Shown here: positions 44,015 through 52,621 of the stretch, piece by piece
How the letters are laid out: the number at the start of each line of letters is the position of its first letter
How positions within the stretch are numbered: position 1 is the stretch's first letter
Assembly: GCF_003382285.1 (NCBI RefSeq)
Contig: NZ_QTJR01000001.1
Location: 62,001-126,000, forward strand
DNA length: 64,000 nucleotides
Reading direction: 5' to 3'
DNA from: Lysobacter soli
Lineage (GTDB): Bacteria; Pseudomonadota; Gammaproteobacteria; Xanthomonadales; Xanthomonadaceae
Notes under the pieces: generated by a model
Told to the model about the DNA's origin: nothing
Seen by the model: the letters and a program-made list of their open reading frames with translations, nothing else
Databases searched by the model: none
Position numbers and translations under genes: made by a program

Positions 44015-45193
44015 TCAGACCACCGCGTAGTTCAGCAGCGGCTTGATCGTGCCCCACTCCTTGCAGCTCGGGCACTGCCAGTGGTGGCTGCGCGCGCCGA
44101 AGCCGCAGCGGTTGCAGCGGTAGCTCGGGTTGCGAACCAGCAACTGGTCGGTGATGTGCTTGAGATCGTGCAACGTAGCGGCCGGGTCGGCGCCCTCCGC
44201 AAGCGTCAGGTCGATCAGCGCCGCTTCGCCGCGTACGGACGGGCGATCCTTCAACTGGCGTGCGAGATAGGCGCGCGCCGAAGGAACGCCCTCCTCGCTC
44301 TCGACCATGCGCGTTAGCGCGAGCACCGGCGCGATGCCGCGGTAGTGCTCGGTCATCTCGGCCAGGAACGCGCGCGCGCCCGGCGCATCGCCGACACGGG
44401 CATAGCAGTCGAGCAGCAGCGGCAGGATTTCCGGCAGGTAGTCGGGATCCACACGCGCCACGCGCTCGAATGCGCGGATCGCACCTGCATCGTTGCCCGC
44501 ATCCACTTCCAGGCGGCCTTCGATCATGCCCGCGCGAACGGAATTGGCATCGGCTTCATACGCGCGCGCGACCGCGGCGCGCGCCGCGTCGGTGTCGCCG
44601 GCGGCGCGATGGCGATCCGCCAGCTCGCACTCGAACTGCGCGATGAGCTTGCCCATCGGCTCGCCCGTGGCTTCCTCGTAACGACGCGCGTTCTCGATGG
44701 CCTTGTCCCAGTCGCGCTCGGACTGGTAGATGCCGATGAGATGGCGAAGTGCGAGCGGCGCGCGCATGTCGAGCGCGACCAGGTCGGAGAACACGGTCTC
44801 CGCCCGATCGAGCAGGCCCGAACGCATGTAGTCCTCGCCCAGCGCGAGCAGCGCCTGCACGCGTTGCTGGTCGCTGAGACCGGGCCGCTGCACCAGCGCC
44901 TGGTGCAGGCGGATCGCGCGATCCACTTCGCCACGTCGGCGGAACAGATGGCCGAGCGCGACCTGCGTTTCGAATGTGTCCTTGTCGAGTTCGGCGATAT
45001 GCAGAAACAACTCGATCGCCTTGTCGGGCTGTTCGTTGAGCAGGTAATTCAGGCCGCGGAAGTACGTCGTCGACAGCCGACTGACCTGCGTATCGCTGTG
45101 ACGCTCGCCGCCGCGACGGCCGATGATCCAGCCGCTCACCGCCGCAATCGGCAGGAGGAGGAAGAACCAGAACCACTCACTGATGAAAGCCAT
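44015..45193 (-). CDS. lapB: Lipopolysaccharide assembly protein LapB (YciM)
   Basis: 392 residues. One N-terminal membrane helix (WFWFFLLLPIAAVSGWIIG) is followed by TPR repeats (YLLNEQPDKAIELFLHIAELD and similar) and a C-terminal rubredoxin-like zinc domain with CNRCGFGARSHHWQCPSC. In E. coli LapB recruits FtsH to degrade LpxC and so limits LPS synthesis. The gene lies three bases after the lapA stop. Conserved ihfB-lapA-lapB order. Confidence 0.96.
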   Translation of the reverse strand: MAFISEWFWFFLLLPIAAVSGWIIGRRGGERHSDTQVSRLSTTYFRGLNYLLNEQPDKAIELFLHIAELDKDTFETQVALGHLFRRRGEVDRAIRLHQALVQRPGLSDQQRVQALLALGEDYMRSGLLDRAETVFSDLVALDMRAPLALRHLIGIYQSERDWDKAIENARRYEEATGEPMGKLIAQFECELADRHRAAGDTDAARAAVARAYEADANSVRAGMIEGRLEVDAGNDAGAIRAFERVARVDPDYLPEILPLLLDCYARVGDAPGARAFLAEMTEHYRGIAPVLALTRMVESEEGVPSARAYLARQLKDRPSVRGEAALIDLTLAEGADPAATLHDLKHITDQLLVRNPSYRCNRCGFGARSHHWQCPSCKEWGTIKPLLNYAVV

Positions 45194-45196
45194 GCA

Positions 45197-45460
45197 TCAA
45201 GGTCCGGAAGTGGGTGCGGTCGTCGCGCCCGTGCGTTCGGCGCGCGCCAGTCGGCGGCGCATGGGAAGGACTACGCTGGCGCTGATCGCAAGGCCGCCGA
45301 TGAGCACGCCAAGCAGCAGCGCGACCAGCAGCGACACGCCGAGGTTGGTCGGCAGCCGCGAGAATCCAAGATCGATCACGACCGGAGCGCGGTTCAACGC
45401 GCCGATGATGGCGCCAGCCGCAAGGCATGCGATCGCGATCAGGAAACGGAGCAGGCGCAT
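45197..45460 (-). CDS. lapA: LapA domain inner-membrane protein (YciS)
   Basis: 87 residues with two membrane helices (LLRFLIAIACLAAGAIIGAL and LGVSLLVALLLGVLIGGLAISAS), followed by a short basic tail. LapA associates with LapB in LPS quality control. ATG 45460 is preferred because GGAGG lies five bases upstream; ATG 45472 lies inside that region. Confidence 0.92.
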   Translation of the reverse strand: MRLLRFLIAIACLAAGAIIGALNRAPVVIDLGFSRLPTNLGVSLLVALLLGVLIGGLAISASVVLPMRRRLARAERTGATTAPTSGP

Positions 45461-45564
45461 CACGGCCTCCATCGGCCGCTGTGGTCTGCTTTAGCTTAAC
45501 GGACCTACTTCGAAGGTCCAGTGGAACGACGATGCGCGCGTGGCGCCGCATGCGTCGCCGGCAA

Positions 45565-45867
45565 TCAGTCGGCTTCTTCCAGCGGCACGACGCCGCTGAC
45601 GCGCTCGCGCAATTCCTTGCCGGGCTTGAAGTGCGGAACGTGCTTGCCGGGCAGCGCGACCGACTCGCCCGTCTTCGGGTTGCGACCCAGGCGCGGCGGA
45701 CGGTAGTGCAACGAAAAACTGCCGAAGCCGCGGATTTCGATCCGCTCTCCGGTGGCGAGCGACCCGCCCATCATTTCCAGGAGCGCCTTCACCGCCAGAT
45801 CCACGTCCTCGCCCTTCAGGTGGGCCTGACGCTGGGAAAGGATCTCGATGAGTTCGGACTTGGTCAT
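45565..45867 (-). CDS. ihfB: Integration host factor beta subunit
   Basis: 100 residues of the HU/IHF fold; bends DNA by about 180 degrees as a heterodimer with IhfA. It opens [14 protein letters not shown], and the DNA-contacting arm is [24 protein letters not shown]. Length is normal. The frame continues upstream to 45915 but without family sequence. It follows rpsA, separated by a long hairpin. Confidence 0.97.
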   Translation of the reverse strand: MTKSELIEILSQRQAHLKGEDVDLAVKALLEMMGGSLATGERIEIRGFGSFSLHYRPPRLGRNPKTGESVALPGKHVPHFKPGKELRERVSGVVPLEEAD

Positions 45868-45957
45868 GCAGGCTCTGGTTGGCGGCGCGCCGGTTGTCAC
45901 GCTTCTTTGTCGCAAACCGCCGCACGAGACGTGCAGCGGTTGCGGGGTCTTGCATAT

Positions 45958-45990
45958 CGAAGGCGGCCCGGACGAGCCGGACCGCCTTCG
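45958..45990 (-). terminator. Hairpin between rpsA and ihfB
   Basis: Outer arms CGAAGGCGG / CCGCCTTCG (9 bp), one mismatch, and inner CCGG / CCGG with an ACGAG loop. It is 22 bp after the rpsA stop. There is no T-run, so read-through into ihfB is likely. Confidence 0.7.
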
Positions 45991-46011
45991 GGTACCACGC
46001 TACAGCGGCTG

Positions 46012-47700
46012 TTACTCGGACTTGCTGCCCAGCTGCTCGCGCAGCAGCGCGCCCAGCTTGGTGGTGCCGCTGGAGGCTTCCGAGGAGGCGCGGTTGTAGT
46101 CGGCCAGCGCTTCCTGCTGCTCGGCCTCGTCCTTCGCCTTGATCGACAGCTGCATCGAGCGGCCCTTGCGGTCGTTGCCGATGATCTTGGCTTCGACTTC
46201 CTGGCCGACCTTCAGGTACTGCGAAGCGTCTTCGACGCGCTCCTTGGCGATGTCGCGGGCGGCGATGTAGCCCTCCACGCCATTGTCCAGCTCGATGGTC
46301 GCGCCCTTTGCGTCGACTTCCTTCACCTTGCCGCGGACGATCGAGCCCTTGGCGTTGGACGCCACGTACTGGCCCATCGGGTCCTGCTCAAGCTGCTTGA
46401 CGCCCAGGCTGATGCGCTCGCGCTCCGGATCCACGGCCAGGACGACGGCTTCCAGCGTGTCGCCCTTCTTGAAGTTGCGGACCACGTCTTCGCCGGTTGT
46501 GTTCCAGCTGAGGTCGGACAGGTGCACCAGGCCATCGATACCGCCGTCCAGGCCGATGAAGATGCCGAAGTCCGTGATCGACTTGATCTGGCCCGACACC
46601 TTGTCGCCCTTCTTGTGGATGGCGGCGAAGGTTTCCCACGGATTGCTGGTGACCTGCTTCATGCCCAGCGAGATGCGGCGACGCTCCTCGTCGACGTCCA
46701 GGACCATGACCTGAACCTCGTCGCCGACCTGCACGATCTTCGACGGGTTGACGTTCTTGTTGGTCCAGTCCATCTCGGACACGTGCACCAGGCCTTCCAC
46801 GCCCGGCTCGATCTCGACGAACGCGCCGTAATCGGTGACGTTGGAGACCTTGCCGAACACGCGGGTGTTGGCCGGGTAGCGACGGGCGATGTTGTCCCAC
46901 GGATCCTCGCCCAGCTGCTTCAGGCCGAGGCTGACGCGGTTGCGCTCGCGGTCGTACTTGAGCACGCGGACATCCAGCTCCTGGCCGACTTCCACGACTT
47001 CGGACGGGTGACGCACGCGCTTCCACGCCATGTCGGTGATGTGCAGCAGGCCATCGATGCCGCCGAGGTCGACGAACGCACCGTAATCGGTGAGGTTCTT
47101 GACGACGCCCTTGAGGATCGCGCCTTCCTGCAGCTTCTCGAGCAGCTGCTCGCGCTCGACGCTGTACTCGCTCTCGACCACCGCACGGCGGGAGACGACG
47201 ATGTTGTTGCGCTTGCGATCAAGCTTGATGAGCTTGAACTCGAGTTCCTTGCCTTCGAGGTAGGCCGAGTCGCGCACCGGGCGCACGTCGACCAGCGAGC
47301 CCGGCAGGAAGCCGCGCACGTCCTTGATGTCGACGGTGAAGCCGCCCTTGACCTTGCCGCTGATGCGGCCGGTGATGGTCTCGTTCTTCTCGAGCGCCTG
47401 CTCGAGTTCGTCCCACACCATGGCGCGCTTGGCCTTCTCGCGCGACAGGACGGTCTCGCCGAAGCCGTTCTCGATCGAGTCGAGCGCGACCTTGACCTCG
47501 TCGCCCACGCCCACGTCGATTTCACCGGCGTCGTTCCGGAACTGTTCGATCGGCACGATGCCTTCGGACTTCAGGCCGGCGTTGATCACCACCACGTCGC
47601 CGCGGACTTCCACGACGACGCCGGTGACGATGGCGCCCGGCTTCAGCTTGGCCAGGTTGGTCTGGCTCTGTTCAAACAGTTCGGCAAATGATTCGGTCAT
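46012..47700 (-). CDS. rpsA: 30S ribosomal protein S1
   Basis: 562 residues with six S1/OB repeats (for example [20 protein letters not shown] and [18 protein letters not shown]). S1 unwinds and captures mRNA on the small subunit. Opens [26 protein letters not shown] at 47724 is in frame but not conserved. The ATG lacks a Shine-Dalgarno sequence, which is typical for S1 messages that are autoregulated through their leader. Between cmk and ihfB, the conserved order. Confidence 0.98.
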   Translation of the reverse strand: MTESFAELFEQSQTNLAKLKPGAIVTGVVVEVRGDVVVINAGLKSEGIVPIEQFRNDAGEIDVGVGDEVKVALDSIENGFGETVLSREKAKRAMVWDELEQALEKNETITGRISGKVKGGFTVDIKDVRGFLPGSLVDVRPVRDSAYLEGKELEFKLIKLDRKRNNIVVSRRAVVESEYSVEREQLLEKLQEGAILKGVVKNLTDYGAFVDLGGIDGLLHITDMAWKRVRHPSEVVEVGQELDVRVLKYDRERNRVSLGLKQLGEDPWDNIARRYPANTRVFGKVSNVTDYGAFVEIEPGVEGLVHVSEMDWTNKNVNPSKIVQVGDEVQVMVLDVDEERRRISLGMKQVTSNPWETFAAIHKKGDKVSGQIKSITDFGIFIGLDGGIDGLVHLSDLSWNTTGEDVVRNFKKGDTLEAVVLAVDPERERISLGVKQLEQDPMGQYVASNAKGSIVRGKVKEVDAKGATIELDNGVEGYIAARDIAKERVEDASQYLKVGQEVEAKIIGNDRKGRSMQLSIKAKDEAEQQEALADYNRASSEASSGTTKLGALLREQLGSKSE

Positions 47701-47748
47701 TGGAAAAATTACTCGGTTGAACACACGGGCCGCACCGGCTGTCAGGGC

Positions 47749-47855
47749 CTAACTGAGTTAGAAGGCATCAAGCAGCGCGTGGTCGACCCACCCGTTGTGT
47801 GGCGCGATGCAACTGCGCCATGTGTTGTGGTTGAACCATCGCGGGATTGCGATGG
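47749..47855 (-). promoter_or_regulatory. Structured leader of rpsA
   Basis: Two short stems lie in the cmk-rpsA gap: CCATCGC / GCGATGG (47836-47855) with a 6-nt loop, and CTAAC / GTTAG (47749-47761) with a 3-nt loop, the latter about 50 bases before the start. With no Shine-Dalgarno before rpsA they are candidates for the S1 autoregulatory site. Confidence 0.4.
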
Positions 47856-47896
47856 CACGATCTGCTACGGTGGAAACACGCCCGCTTGAAGCGCGC

Positions 47897-48589
47897 TCAG
47901 CGTGCAGGCAACAAGGCCAGCACGCGTTCGACCACGTCATCGATGCCGAGGCCGGTGGTATCGATGCGGACGGCGTCTTCGGCCGGCCTCAACGGAGCCA
48001 CCGCGCGATTGGCATCGCGCGCGTCGCGGGCAAGGATCTCCCGCAGCAGACCGTCTAAATTAACGGAAACCCCCTTGTCTTTCAACTGCTTATAACGCCT
48101 TTCGGCCCTTTCGTCGGCACTGGCGGTCAGAAAGACCTTGTAGGGGGCGTCCGGGAAGATCACCGTGCCCATGTCGCGGCCGTCGGCGACCAGCCCCGGC
48201 TCCCGGCGGAAGGCGCGCTGGCGGTCCTTCAGGGCGGCCCTGACCTCGGGGATTGCGGCGATAGCTGAAGCCGCGGCGCCGGCGGTCTCGGTACGAAGCT
48301 CGTCGGTGGCGTCCATGTCGTTGACGAGGATGCGCAGTTCCCGGGAAACCGGGTCTTCCTGGAAGTCGATGCGGGTGTCGAAGGTGCAACGGACCAGTGC
48401 CGCCGGGTCGGCGAGGTCCAGGTCGGCCCATCCTGCCGCGACGCCGACGGCGCGATACAAGGCGCCCGAATCCAGGTAATGCCAGCCCTGGCGGGCGGCG
48501 ACCAGGCGGCTTATGGTCCCCTTGCCGGAGCCGGAAGGACCGTCGATGGTGAGGATGGGAACGCTGGAGCTGGAGTGTGGGCTGTTCAT
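47897..48589 (-). CDS. cmk: Cytidylate kinase
   Basis: 230 residues; phosphorylates CMP and dCMP. P-loop [19 protein letters not shown]-binding [11 protein letters not shown], and the [13 protein letters not shown] segment are all present. The start opens [17 protein letters not shown]. No ribosome-binding site is seen; a -10-like CATAAT (48601-48596, minus strand) ends six bases before the ATG, suggesting a leaderless message. Upstream of rpsA. Confidence 0.96.
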   Translation of the reverse strand: MNSPHSSSSVPILTIDGPSGSGKGTISRLVAARQGWHYLDSGALYRAVGVAAGWADLDLADPAALVRCTFDTRIDFQEDPVSRELRILVNDMDATDELRTETAGAAASAIAAIPEVRAALKDRQRAFRREPGLVADGRDMGTVIFPDAPYKVFLTASADERAERRYKQLKDKGVSVNLDGLLREILARDARDANRAVAPLRPAEDAVRIDTTGLGIDDVVERVLALLPAR

Positions 48590-48714
48590 GCGGGCATTAT
48601 GCTTGCTCGGCGCCGGGAGGCCCGAAACGCGCTGGAAACACCCAACTCTTCGCGCCAATGCCGGGCCTCACTGTGGAGCCGCCGGGCGAATTTTCGCCTC
48701 GTGCGCGCAAACAC

Positions 48715-48744
48715 TTGATCCACGGGGAATTTACCCGTTAGAAT
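48715..48744 (+). promoter_or_regulatory. Promoter of the L36 gene
   Basis: -35 TTGATC (48715-48720), 18-bp spacer, -10 TAGAAT (48739-48744). Predicted start is about 40 bases before the ATG. Confidence 0.8.
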
Positions 48745-48790
48745 CGCAGGCTTCGTTCGTTATCCCATTTACCTGTAGCCGAGGTCTGTC

Positions 48791-48916
48791 ATGAAGGTCC
48801 TGTCCTCCCTGAAGTCGGCGAAGGCCCGTCACCGCGACTGCAAAGTCGTTCGCCGCCGTGGCAAGGTCTTCGTGATCTGCAAGTCGAACCCGCGTTTCAA
48901 GGCGCGTCAGCGCTGA
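48791..48916 (+). CDS. ykgO: 50S ribosomal protein L36, zinc-independent (YkgO-like) type
   Basis: 41 residues, [17 protein letters not shown] through [11 protein letters not shown]. It has only C17 and C30, so it lacks the CxxC...C...H zinc ligands of classical RpmJ and belongs to the C-minus YkgO class of L36. L36 binds 23S rRNA in the large subunit. Stands alone between its own promoter and a terminator at 48960-48979. Confidence 0.95.
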   Translation: MKVLSSLKSAKARHRDCKVVRRRGKVFVICKSNPRFKARQR

Positions 48917-48959
48917 TCCACGCTCCGGCGTCCTGCGCCGGGTCGTAACGCGAGTAAGG

Positions 48960-48979
48960 AGGCCGCCCCCGGGCGGCCT
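48960..48979 (+). terminator. Terminator of the L36 gene
   Basis: An 8-bp perfect stem AGGCCGCC / GGCGGCCT with a CCCG loop, followed by TCTGCATTG. Confidence 0.7.
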
Positions 48980-49132
48980 TCTGCATTGTGGCTTTCCCTC
49001 TACGTCGAACCGGCGTCGAGGCCCGTTCGGCGAGCGCAAACCTCCAAAACGTGACGGCCGCGCGCTGCCGGGCCATCAGGGGTTGTGCGTACAATCGCGC
49101 ACTACCACGAGGGGGCTCGAAGGGGACTGACC

Positions 49133-49462
49133 ATGAAGCATCTTGTTAAAGCCGTTCCGCTGTTCGCTGCGCTCGCCCTGTCCGGTGTCGCCTCGGCCGA
49201 CACCCTGCTGGTCGAGCGCGTCCAGGAAGAAAACCAGGCAACCCTGCCCGCGCGTGGCCAGACCATGGCGCAGGTGGAAGCCAGCTACGGCGCGCCCGCG
49301 CAGAAGCTGGACGCCGAAGGTGGACAGAAGCGGCAGTGGCCGACCATCAACCGCTGGGTCTACCCGTCCTTCACCGTCTACTTCGAGAAGAACAAGGTGA
49401 TCGACGCGGTGGCCAACAAGGCCAGCGCCGAGGAAGTCGGGCCCAAGCCGCCCATCCGATGA
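49133..49462 (+). CDS. Secreted hypothetical protein
   Basis: 109 residues. An N-terminal signal peptide (MKHLVKAVPLFAALALSGVASA) predicts export to the periplasm. The mature part is short, ending EKNKVIDAVANKASAEEVG, with RGQTMAQVEASYGAP resembling the first strand-helix of SmpA/BamE-like or lipoprotein-like modules, but no family can be named with confidence. A -10-like TACAAT (49090-49095) precedes it, and GGGGA is near the ATG. The stop is four bases before aguA, so it may be co-transcribed with it. Confidence 0.8.
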   Translation: MKHLVKAVPLFAALALSGVASADTLLVERVQEENQATLPARGQTMAQVEASYGAPAQKLDAEGGQKRQWPTINRWVYPSFTVYFEKNKVIDAVANKASAEEVGPKPPIR

Positions 49463-49466
49463 GGCT

Positions 49467-50522
49467 ATGAACCAGAACACCCGCGCCCAGAGCACGCACG
49501 CACGCTTTCCTGCCGAGTGGGAACCCCAGTCGGCCGTCCTGATCGCATGGCCCAACGCCGATACCGACTGGGCCGACCGCCTGGGCGAGGTCGAGGAGAC
49601 CTACATCGCGCTCGTCGCGGCGATCACCCGCTTCCAGGACGCGATCGTGTGCGTGGCGGACGAGGACGTGGAGGCGTACGCACGCGCGCGGCTTTCGTCC
49701 GCACGCGTTGACATGGCGAAGGTGCGCTTCATCGAGGCGCCCTACGACGACACCTGGCTGCGCGATTCCGGTCCGATCACCCTGCGTGACGGCGATGGAT
49801 TCCGGCTGCTCGACTTCCGCTTTACCGGCTGGGGCGGCAAGTTCGACGCCAGCCAGGACGACCTCCTCGTCGAGCGCCTCACGGAAGCGGGAATCTTCTC
49901 GAAGAGTGCGCGCCAATCCATTGATTTCGCTCTGGAAGGCGGCGCCATCGACACCGACGGCGACGGCACGCTGCTGACCACCTGGCAGTGCCTGCACGAG
50001 CGCCATCCCGATGCCTCGCGCCAAGAACTGACGACCAGGCTGGCCGACTGGCTGAAGCAGGATCGCGTGCTGTGGCTCGACCACGGCTACCTGGAAGGCG
50101 ACGACACCGACGCCCACGTCGACACCCTCGCCCGCTTCGCGCCGGGCGACGCCATCGTCTTCCAGGCCTGCGACGACGAATCCGATTCGCACTACGCCGA
50201 GCTCAAGGCGATGGGCGATGAGATCGCCGCGCTGCGTACGAAAGACGACAAGCCATATCGTCTGTTCCCGCTGCCGTGGGCGCAGCCGATCCTCGACGAC
50301 GGCCGTCGCCTCGCCGCGAGCTACGCCAACTTCCTGATCGTCAATGGCGCCGTGCTGATGCCCGCGTATGGCGACGACGCCGACGCGAAGGCGCAGGCGG
50401 TCCTGGCCGAAGCCTTCCCGGGTCGCGAGATTGTTCCGGTTCCGTGCCGGTCGCTCATCTGGCAGAACGGCAGCCTGCACTGCATCACGATGCAGTTGCC
50501 GCAGGGCGTGGTTGCCGATTGA
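49467..50522 (+). CDS. aguA: Agmatine deiminase
   Basis: 351 residues of the guanidino-group modifying (GME) superfamily; hydrolyses agmatine to N-carbamoylputrescine and ammonia. Substrate-binding parts include AEWEPQSAVLIAWPN, DDTWLRDSGPI, ALEGGAIDTDGDGTLL and WLDHGYLEGDDTDAHVD. The catalytic cysteine is C339 in NGSLHCITMQLPQ. Together with aguB it makes putrescine from arginine-derived agmatine. The last base is shared with a possible small membrane ORF. Confidence 0.96.
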   Translation: MNQNTRAQSTHARFPAEWEPQSAVLIAWPNADTDWADRLGEVEETYIALVAAITRFQDAIVCVADEDVEAYARARLSSARVDMAKVRFIEAPYDDTWLRDSGPITLRDGDGFRLLDFRFTGWGGKFDASQDDLLVERLTEAGIFSKSARQSIDFALEGGAIDTDGDGTLLTTWQCLHERHPDASRQELTTRLADWLKQDRVLWLDHGYLEGDDTDAHVDTLARFAPGDAIVFQACDDESDSHYAELKAMGDEIAALRTKDDKPYRLFPLPWAQPILDDGRRLAASYANFLIVNGAVLMPAYGDDADAKAQAVLAEAFPGREIVPVPCRSLIWQNGSLHCITMQLPQGVVAD

Positions 50523-50857
50523 CGCCTCGTTTGGCTGGCGTATCCGCAAACCAGGCGTTTCCGATCGCTGCCTGCATCCTGATGGCGTTGTATGCAGTCG
50601 GCCTTCTCTGCGCGGCTTGGATAAAGCCTGAACTGCAGAAGTTCTTCCTTTTCCGTCCACGCTGGCGGCACGGACTCCGCGCGAGTCCTCTAGGAATGAC
50701 GGCCCAAGCCACTGTCGCGCTTTCGCTATCCCTCATGCTAGGCAGCCGACTCACCGGCGTCGACATGCGCTATGCGCTATGGCTGTTCCTGGCCTCGGGT
50801 GCTTTCAGCGCCATCGCGTGGTCAAACGACGCTGTTGCCAATCGCGAGCGCCGTTGA
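50519..50857 (+). CDS. Possible small membrane protein between aguA and aguB
   Basis: An open frame of 112 codons from TTG 50519, or shorter from ATG 50582. It contains three hydrophobic segments (AFPIAACILMALYAVGLLCAAW, a second around ATVALSLSLMLGS and a third YALWLFLASGAFSAIAW) separated by a basic loop. No family is recognised. The TTG overlaps the aguA stop (TTGA), allowing coupling. Composition is less GC-rich than the neighbours by eye. It could be a genuine accessory transporter-like protein or non-functional sequence. Confidence 0.5.
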   Translation: MTPRLAGVSANQAFPIAACILMALYAVGLLCAAWIKPELQKFFLFRPRWRHGLRASPLGMTAQATVALSLSLMLGSRLTGVDMRYALWLFLASGAFSAIAWSNDAVANRERR

Positions 50858-50880
50858 GCCAGCGTCCATGGGTCAGCCGC

Positions 50881-50886
50881 TAGAAT
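50881..50886 (+). promoter_or_regulatory. Possible -10 box before aguB
   Basis: TAGAAT in the context CCGCTAGAAT, 44 bases before the aguB ATG. The nearest -35-like TTGAGC is 21 bp upstream, longer than ideal, so it may be weak or activator-dependent. Confidence 0.4.
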
Positions 50887-50929
50887 GTGACATCTCGTCT
50901 GTTCTGACGCGCCACAGCTCCCGCCTCCA

Positions 50930-51817
50930 ATGAAGAAGACCACCCTCCCCGTCGCGCTGATCCAGGAGCGCAACCACGGCGACGCCGAAGCGAACCTCGC
51001 GGTGATCGAACAGCGCGTGGCCGAGGCCGCCCGCCAAGGCGCGAAGCTCGTGCTGCTGCAGGAACTGCACAACGGCCCGTACTTCTGCCAGCACGAGGAC
51101 GTGTGCGAGTTCGACCTCGCCGAAACCATTCCCGGCCCGAGCACCGAACGCCTCGCGCCGCTCGCCAGGAAGCATGGCGTCGTGCTGGTGAGCTCGCTGT
51201 TCGAAAAGCGCGCGACCGGCCTGTACCACAACACCGCGGTGGTTTTCGAAGCCGACGGCAGCGTCGCGGGTAAGTACCGCAAGATGCACATCCCGGACGA
51301 TCCGGGCTTCTACGAGAAGTTCTATTTCACGCCGGGCGACATCGGATTCGAGCCGATCAACACGTCCGTCGGCCGCCTCGGCGTGATGGTGTGCTGGGAC
51401 CAGTGGTATCCCGAAGGTGCGCGCCTGATGGCGCTGGCCGGCGCGGAACTGCTGCTGTACCCGACCGCCATCGGCTGGGACCCGGACGACCAGCAGGCCG
51501 AGAAGGATCGCCAGCGCAACGCGTGGATCCTGAGCCATCGCGGTCACGCCGTCGCGAACGGCCTGCCGGTGCTCAGCTGCAACCGCGTCGGTCATGAGCC
51601 TTCGCCGCTCGGCGCGTCGGGCATCCAGTTCTGGGGCAGCAGCCACGTGCTGGGACCGCAGGGCGAATTCCTGGCCGAAGCGAAGACCGACGATCCAGAA
51701 ATCCTGATGGCCGAAGTCGATATGGAGCGCAGCGAGCACGTGCGCCGCATCTGGCCGTTCCTGCGCGACCGTCGCATCGATGCTTACGGCGATCTGCTGA
51801 AGCGTTATCGGGATTGA
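50930..51817 (+). CDS. aguB: N-carbamoylputrescine amidase
   Basis: 295 residues of the nitrilase superfamily; hydrolyses N-carbamoylputrescine to putrescine, CO2 and ammonia, completing the agmatine route. The Glu-Lys-Cys triad is E45 (LLQELHNGPYF), K118 (KYRKMHIPD) and C155 (VMVCWDQWYPEGA). Length and motifs match AguB closely. It lies 72 bp after the small ORF, in the same direction as aguA. Confidence 0.97.
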   Translation: MKKTTLPVALIQERNHGDAEANLAVIEQRVAEAARQGAKLVLLQELHNGPYFCQHEDVCEFDLAETIPGPSTERLAPLARKHGVVLVSSLFEKRATGLYHNTAVVFEADGSVAGKYRKMHIPDDPGFYEKFYFTPGDIGFEPINTSVGRLGVMVCWDQWYPEGARLMALAGAELLLYPTAIGWDPDDQQAEKDRQRNAWILSHRGHAVANGLPVLSCNRVGHEPSPLGASGIQFWGSSHVLGPQGEFLAEAKTDDPEILMAEVDMERSEHVRRIWPFLRDRRIDAYGDLLKRYRD

Positions 51818-51858
51818 GTCCTAGCGAGCGCGACGGCGAGGTCGCCGTCTCCTGAGCC

Positions 51859-51957
51859 GTCATTCCCGCAAAGGCGGGAATCCATCGATTCACGGCGTCA
51901 CGTCTTACGTCTGACGTGCTGCATGCAGGGTTGGATCCCCGCCTTCGCGGGGATGAC
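51859..51957. repeat. REP doublet (REPIN-like), 99 bp
   Basis: Left palindrome from GTCATTCCCGC at 51859 and right palindrome to GCGGGGATGAC at 51957, in inverted orientation with about 50 bp between. Same arrangement and length as 15896-15995. It explains most of the aguB-GNAT gap. Confidence 0.8.
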
Positions 51958-52013
51958 GTCAAAGCCGGTTCGCGACCAGCGACGCAAGCCATGGCCGCGG
52001 TTACGCTTGGGCC

Positions 52014-52571
52014 ATGCCAACGCCAACCGCCCCCGCTGCGACCCCATCCGCGCTGCACCTTCGCAGCGCCGTCGCCACCGATCTTTCCGCGATCACCGCG
52101 CTGTATGCGCAGGAAGTCCGCGATCACGTCGCGACCTACGAGTACGACGAGCCCGACGAGGCGGAGATGACCCGCCGCTGGCAGGCGGTGGTCGCGCAGG
52201 GCTATCCCTATCTTGTCGCCGAACGCGGTGGCCGCTTCGCGGGCTACGCCTACGCCAGCACGTACCGCACGCGCGAGGGGTATCGATGGACCGTCGAGGA
52301 CACGGTCTACGTGCATCCGGACTTCGTCGGCCAGGGCATCGGACGCGCGCTGCTGCAGCGACTGATCGACGATTGCACCGCGCTCGGCCTGCGACAGATG
52401 GTCGCCGTCGTCGGTGACGTCACGAACACCGCCTCGATCGCCCTGCACGAGAAACTGGGCTTCAGGACCGTCGGCGTGTTCCAGGGCCTGGGCCGCAAGC
52501 ACGGGCGATGGCTGGACACGGTCCAGATGCAGCTGGCGCTCGGACAGGGCGACGAGTCCGATCCGGTCTGA
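52014..52571 (+). CDS. GNAT-family N-acetyltransferase (phosphinothricin-acetyltransferase-like)
   Basis: 185 residues. Acetyl-CoA binding motif is VHPDFVGQGIGRALLQRLIDD, the opening LHLRSAVATDLSAITALYAQEV and the later VAVVGDVTNTASIALHEKLGFRTVGVFQGLGRKHGRWLD match the Pat/MnaT subgroup, which acetylates phosphinothricin, methionine sulfone or other amino-acid-like molecules. The natural substrate is not predictable. An ATG with no strong ribosome-binding site; a Pro/Ala-rich N-terminus of about 14 residues precedes the fold. Confidence 0.92.
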   Translation: MPTPTAPAATPSALHLRSAVATDLSAITALYAQEVRDHVATYEYDEPDEAEMTRRWQAVVAQGYPYLVAERGGRFAGYAYASTYRTREGYRWTVEDTVYVHPDFVGQGIGRALLQRLIDDCTALGLRQMVAVVGDVTNTASIALHEKLGFRTVGVFQGLGRKHGRWLDTVQMQLALGQGDESDPV

Positions 52572-52577
52572 AACCGA

Positions 52578-52615
52578 CGAACGGTCGGAATAAAACGAAC
52601 GGCCGTGCTATTTTC
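52578..52615 (+). promoter_or_regulatory. Operator-like repeats and -10 box of the second TetR gene
   Basis: ACGAACGGTCG (52578-52588) and ACGAACGGCCG (52596-52606) are direct repeats 18 bp apart. The first is embedded in the inverted repeat CCGAC / GTCGG (52575-52589). A -10 TATTTT (52610-52615) follows. The arrangement suits autorepression by the TetR protein. Confidence 0.6.
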
Positions 52616-52621
52616 TCGGCC

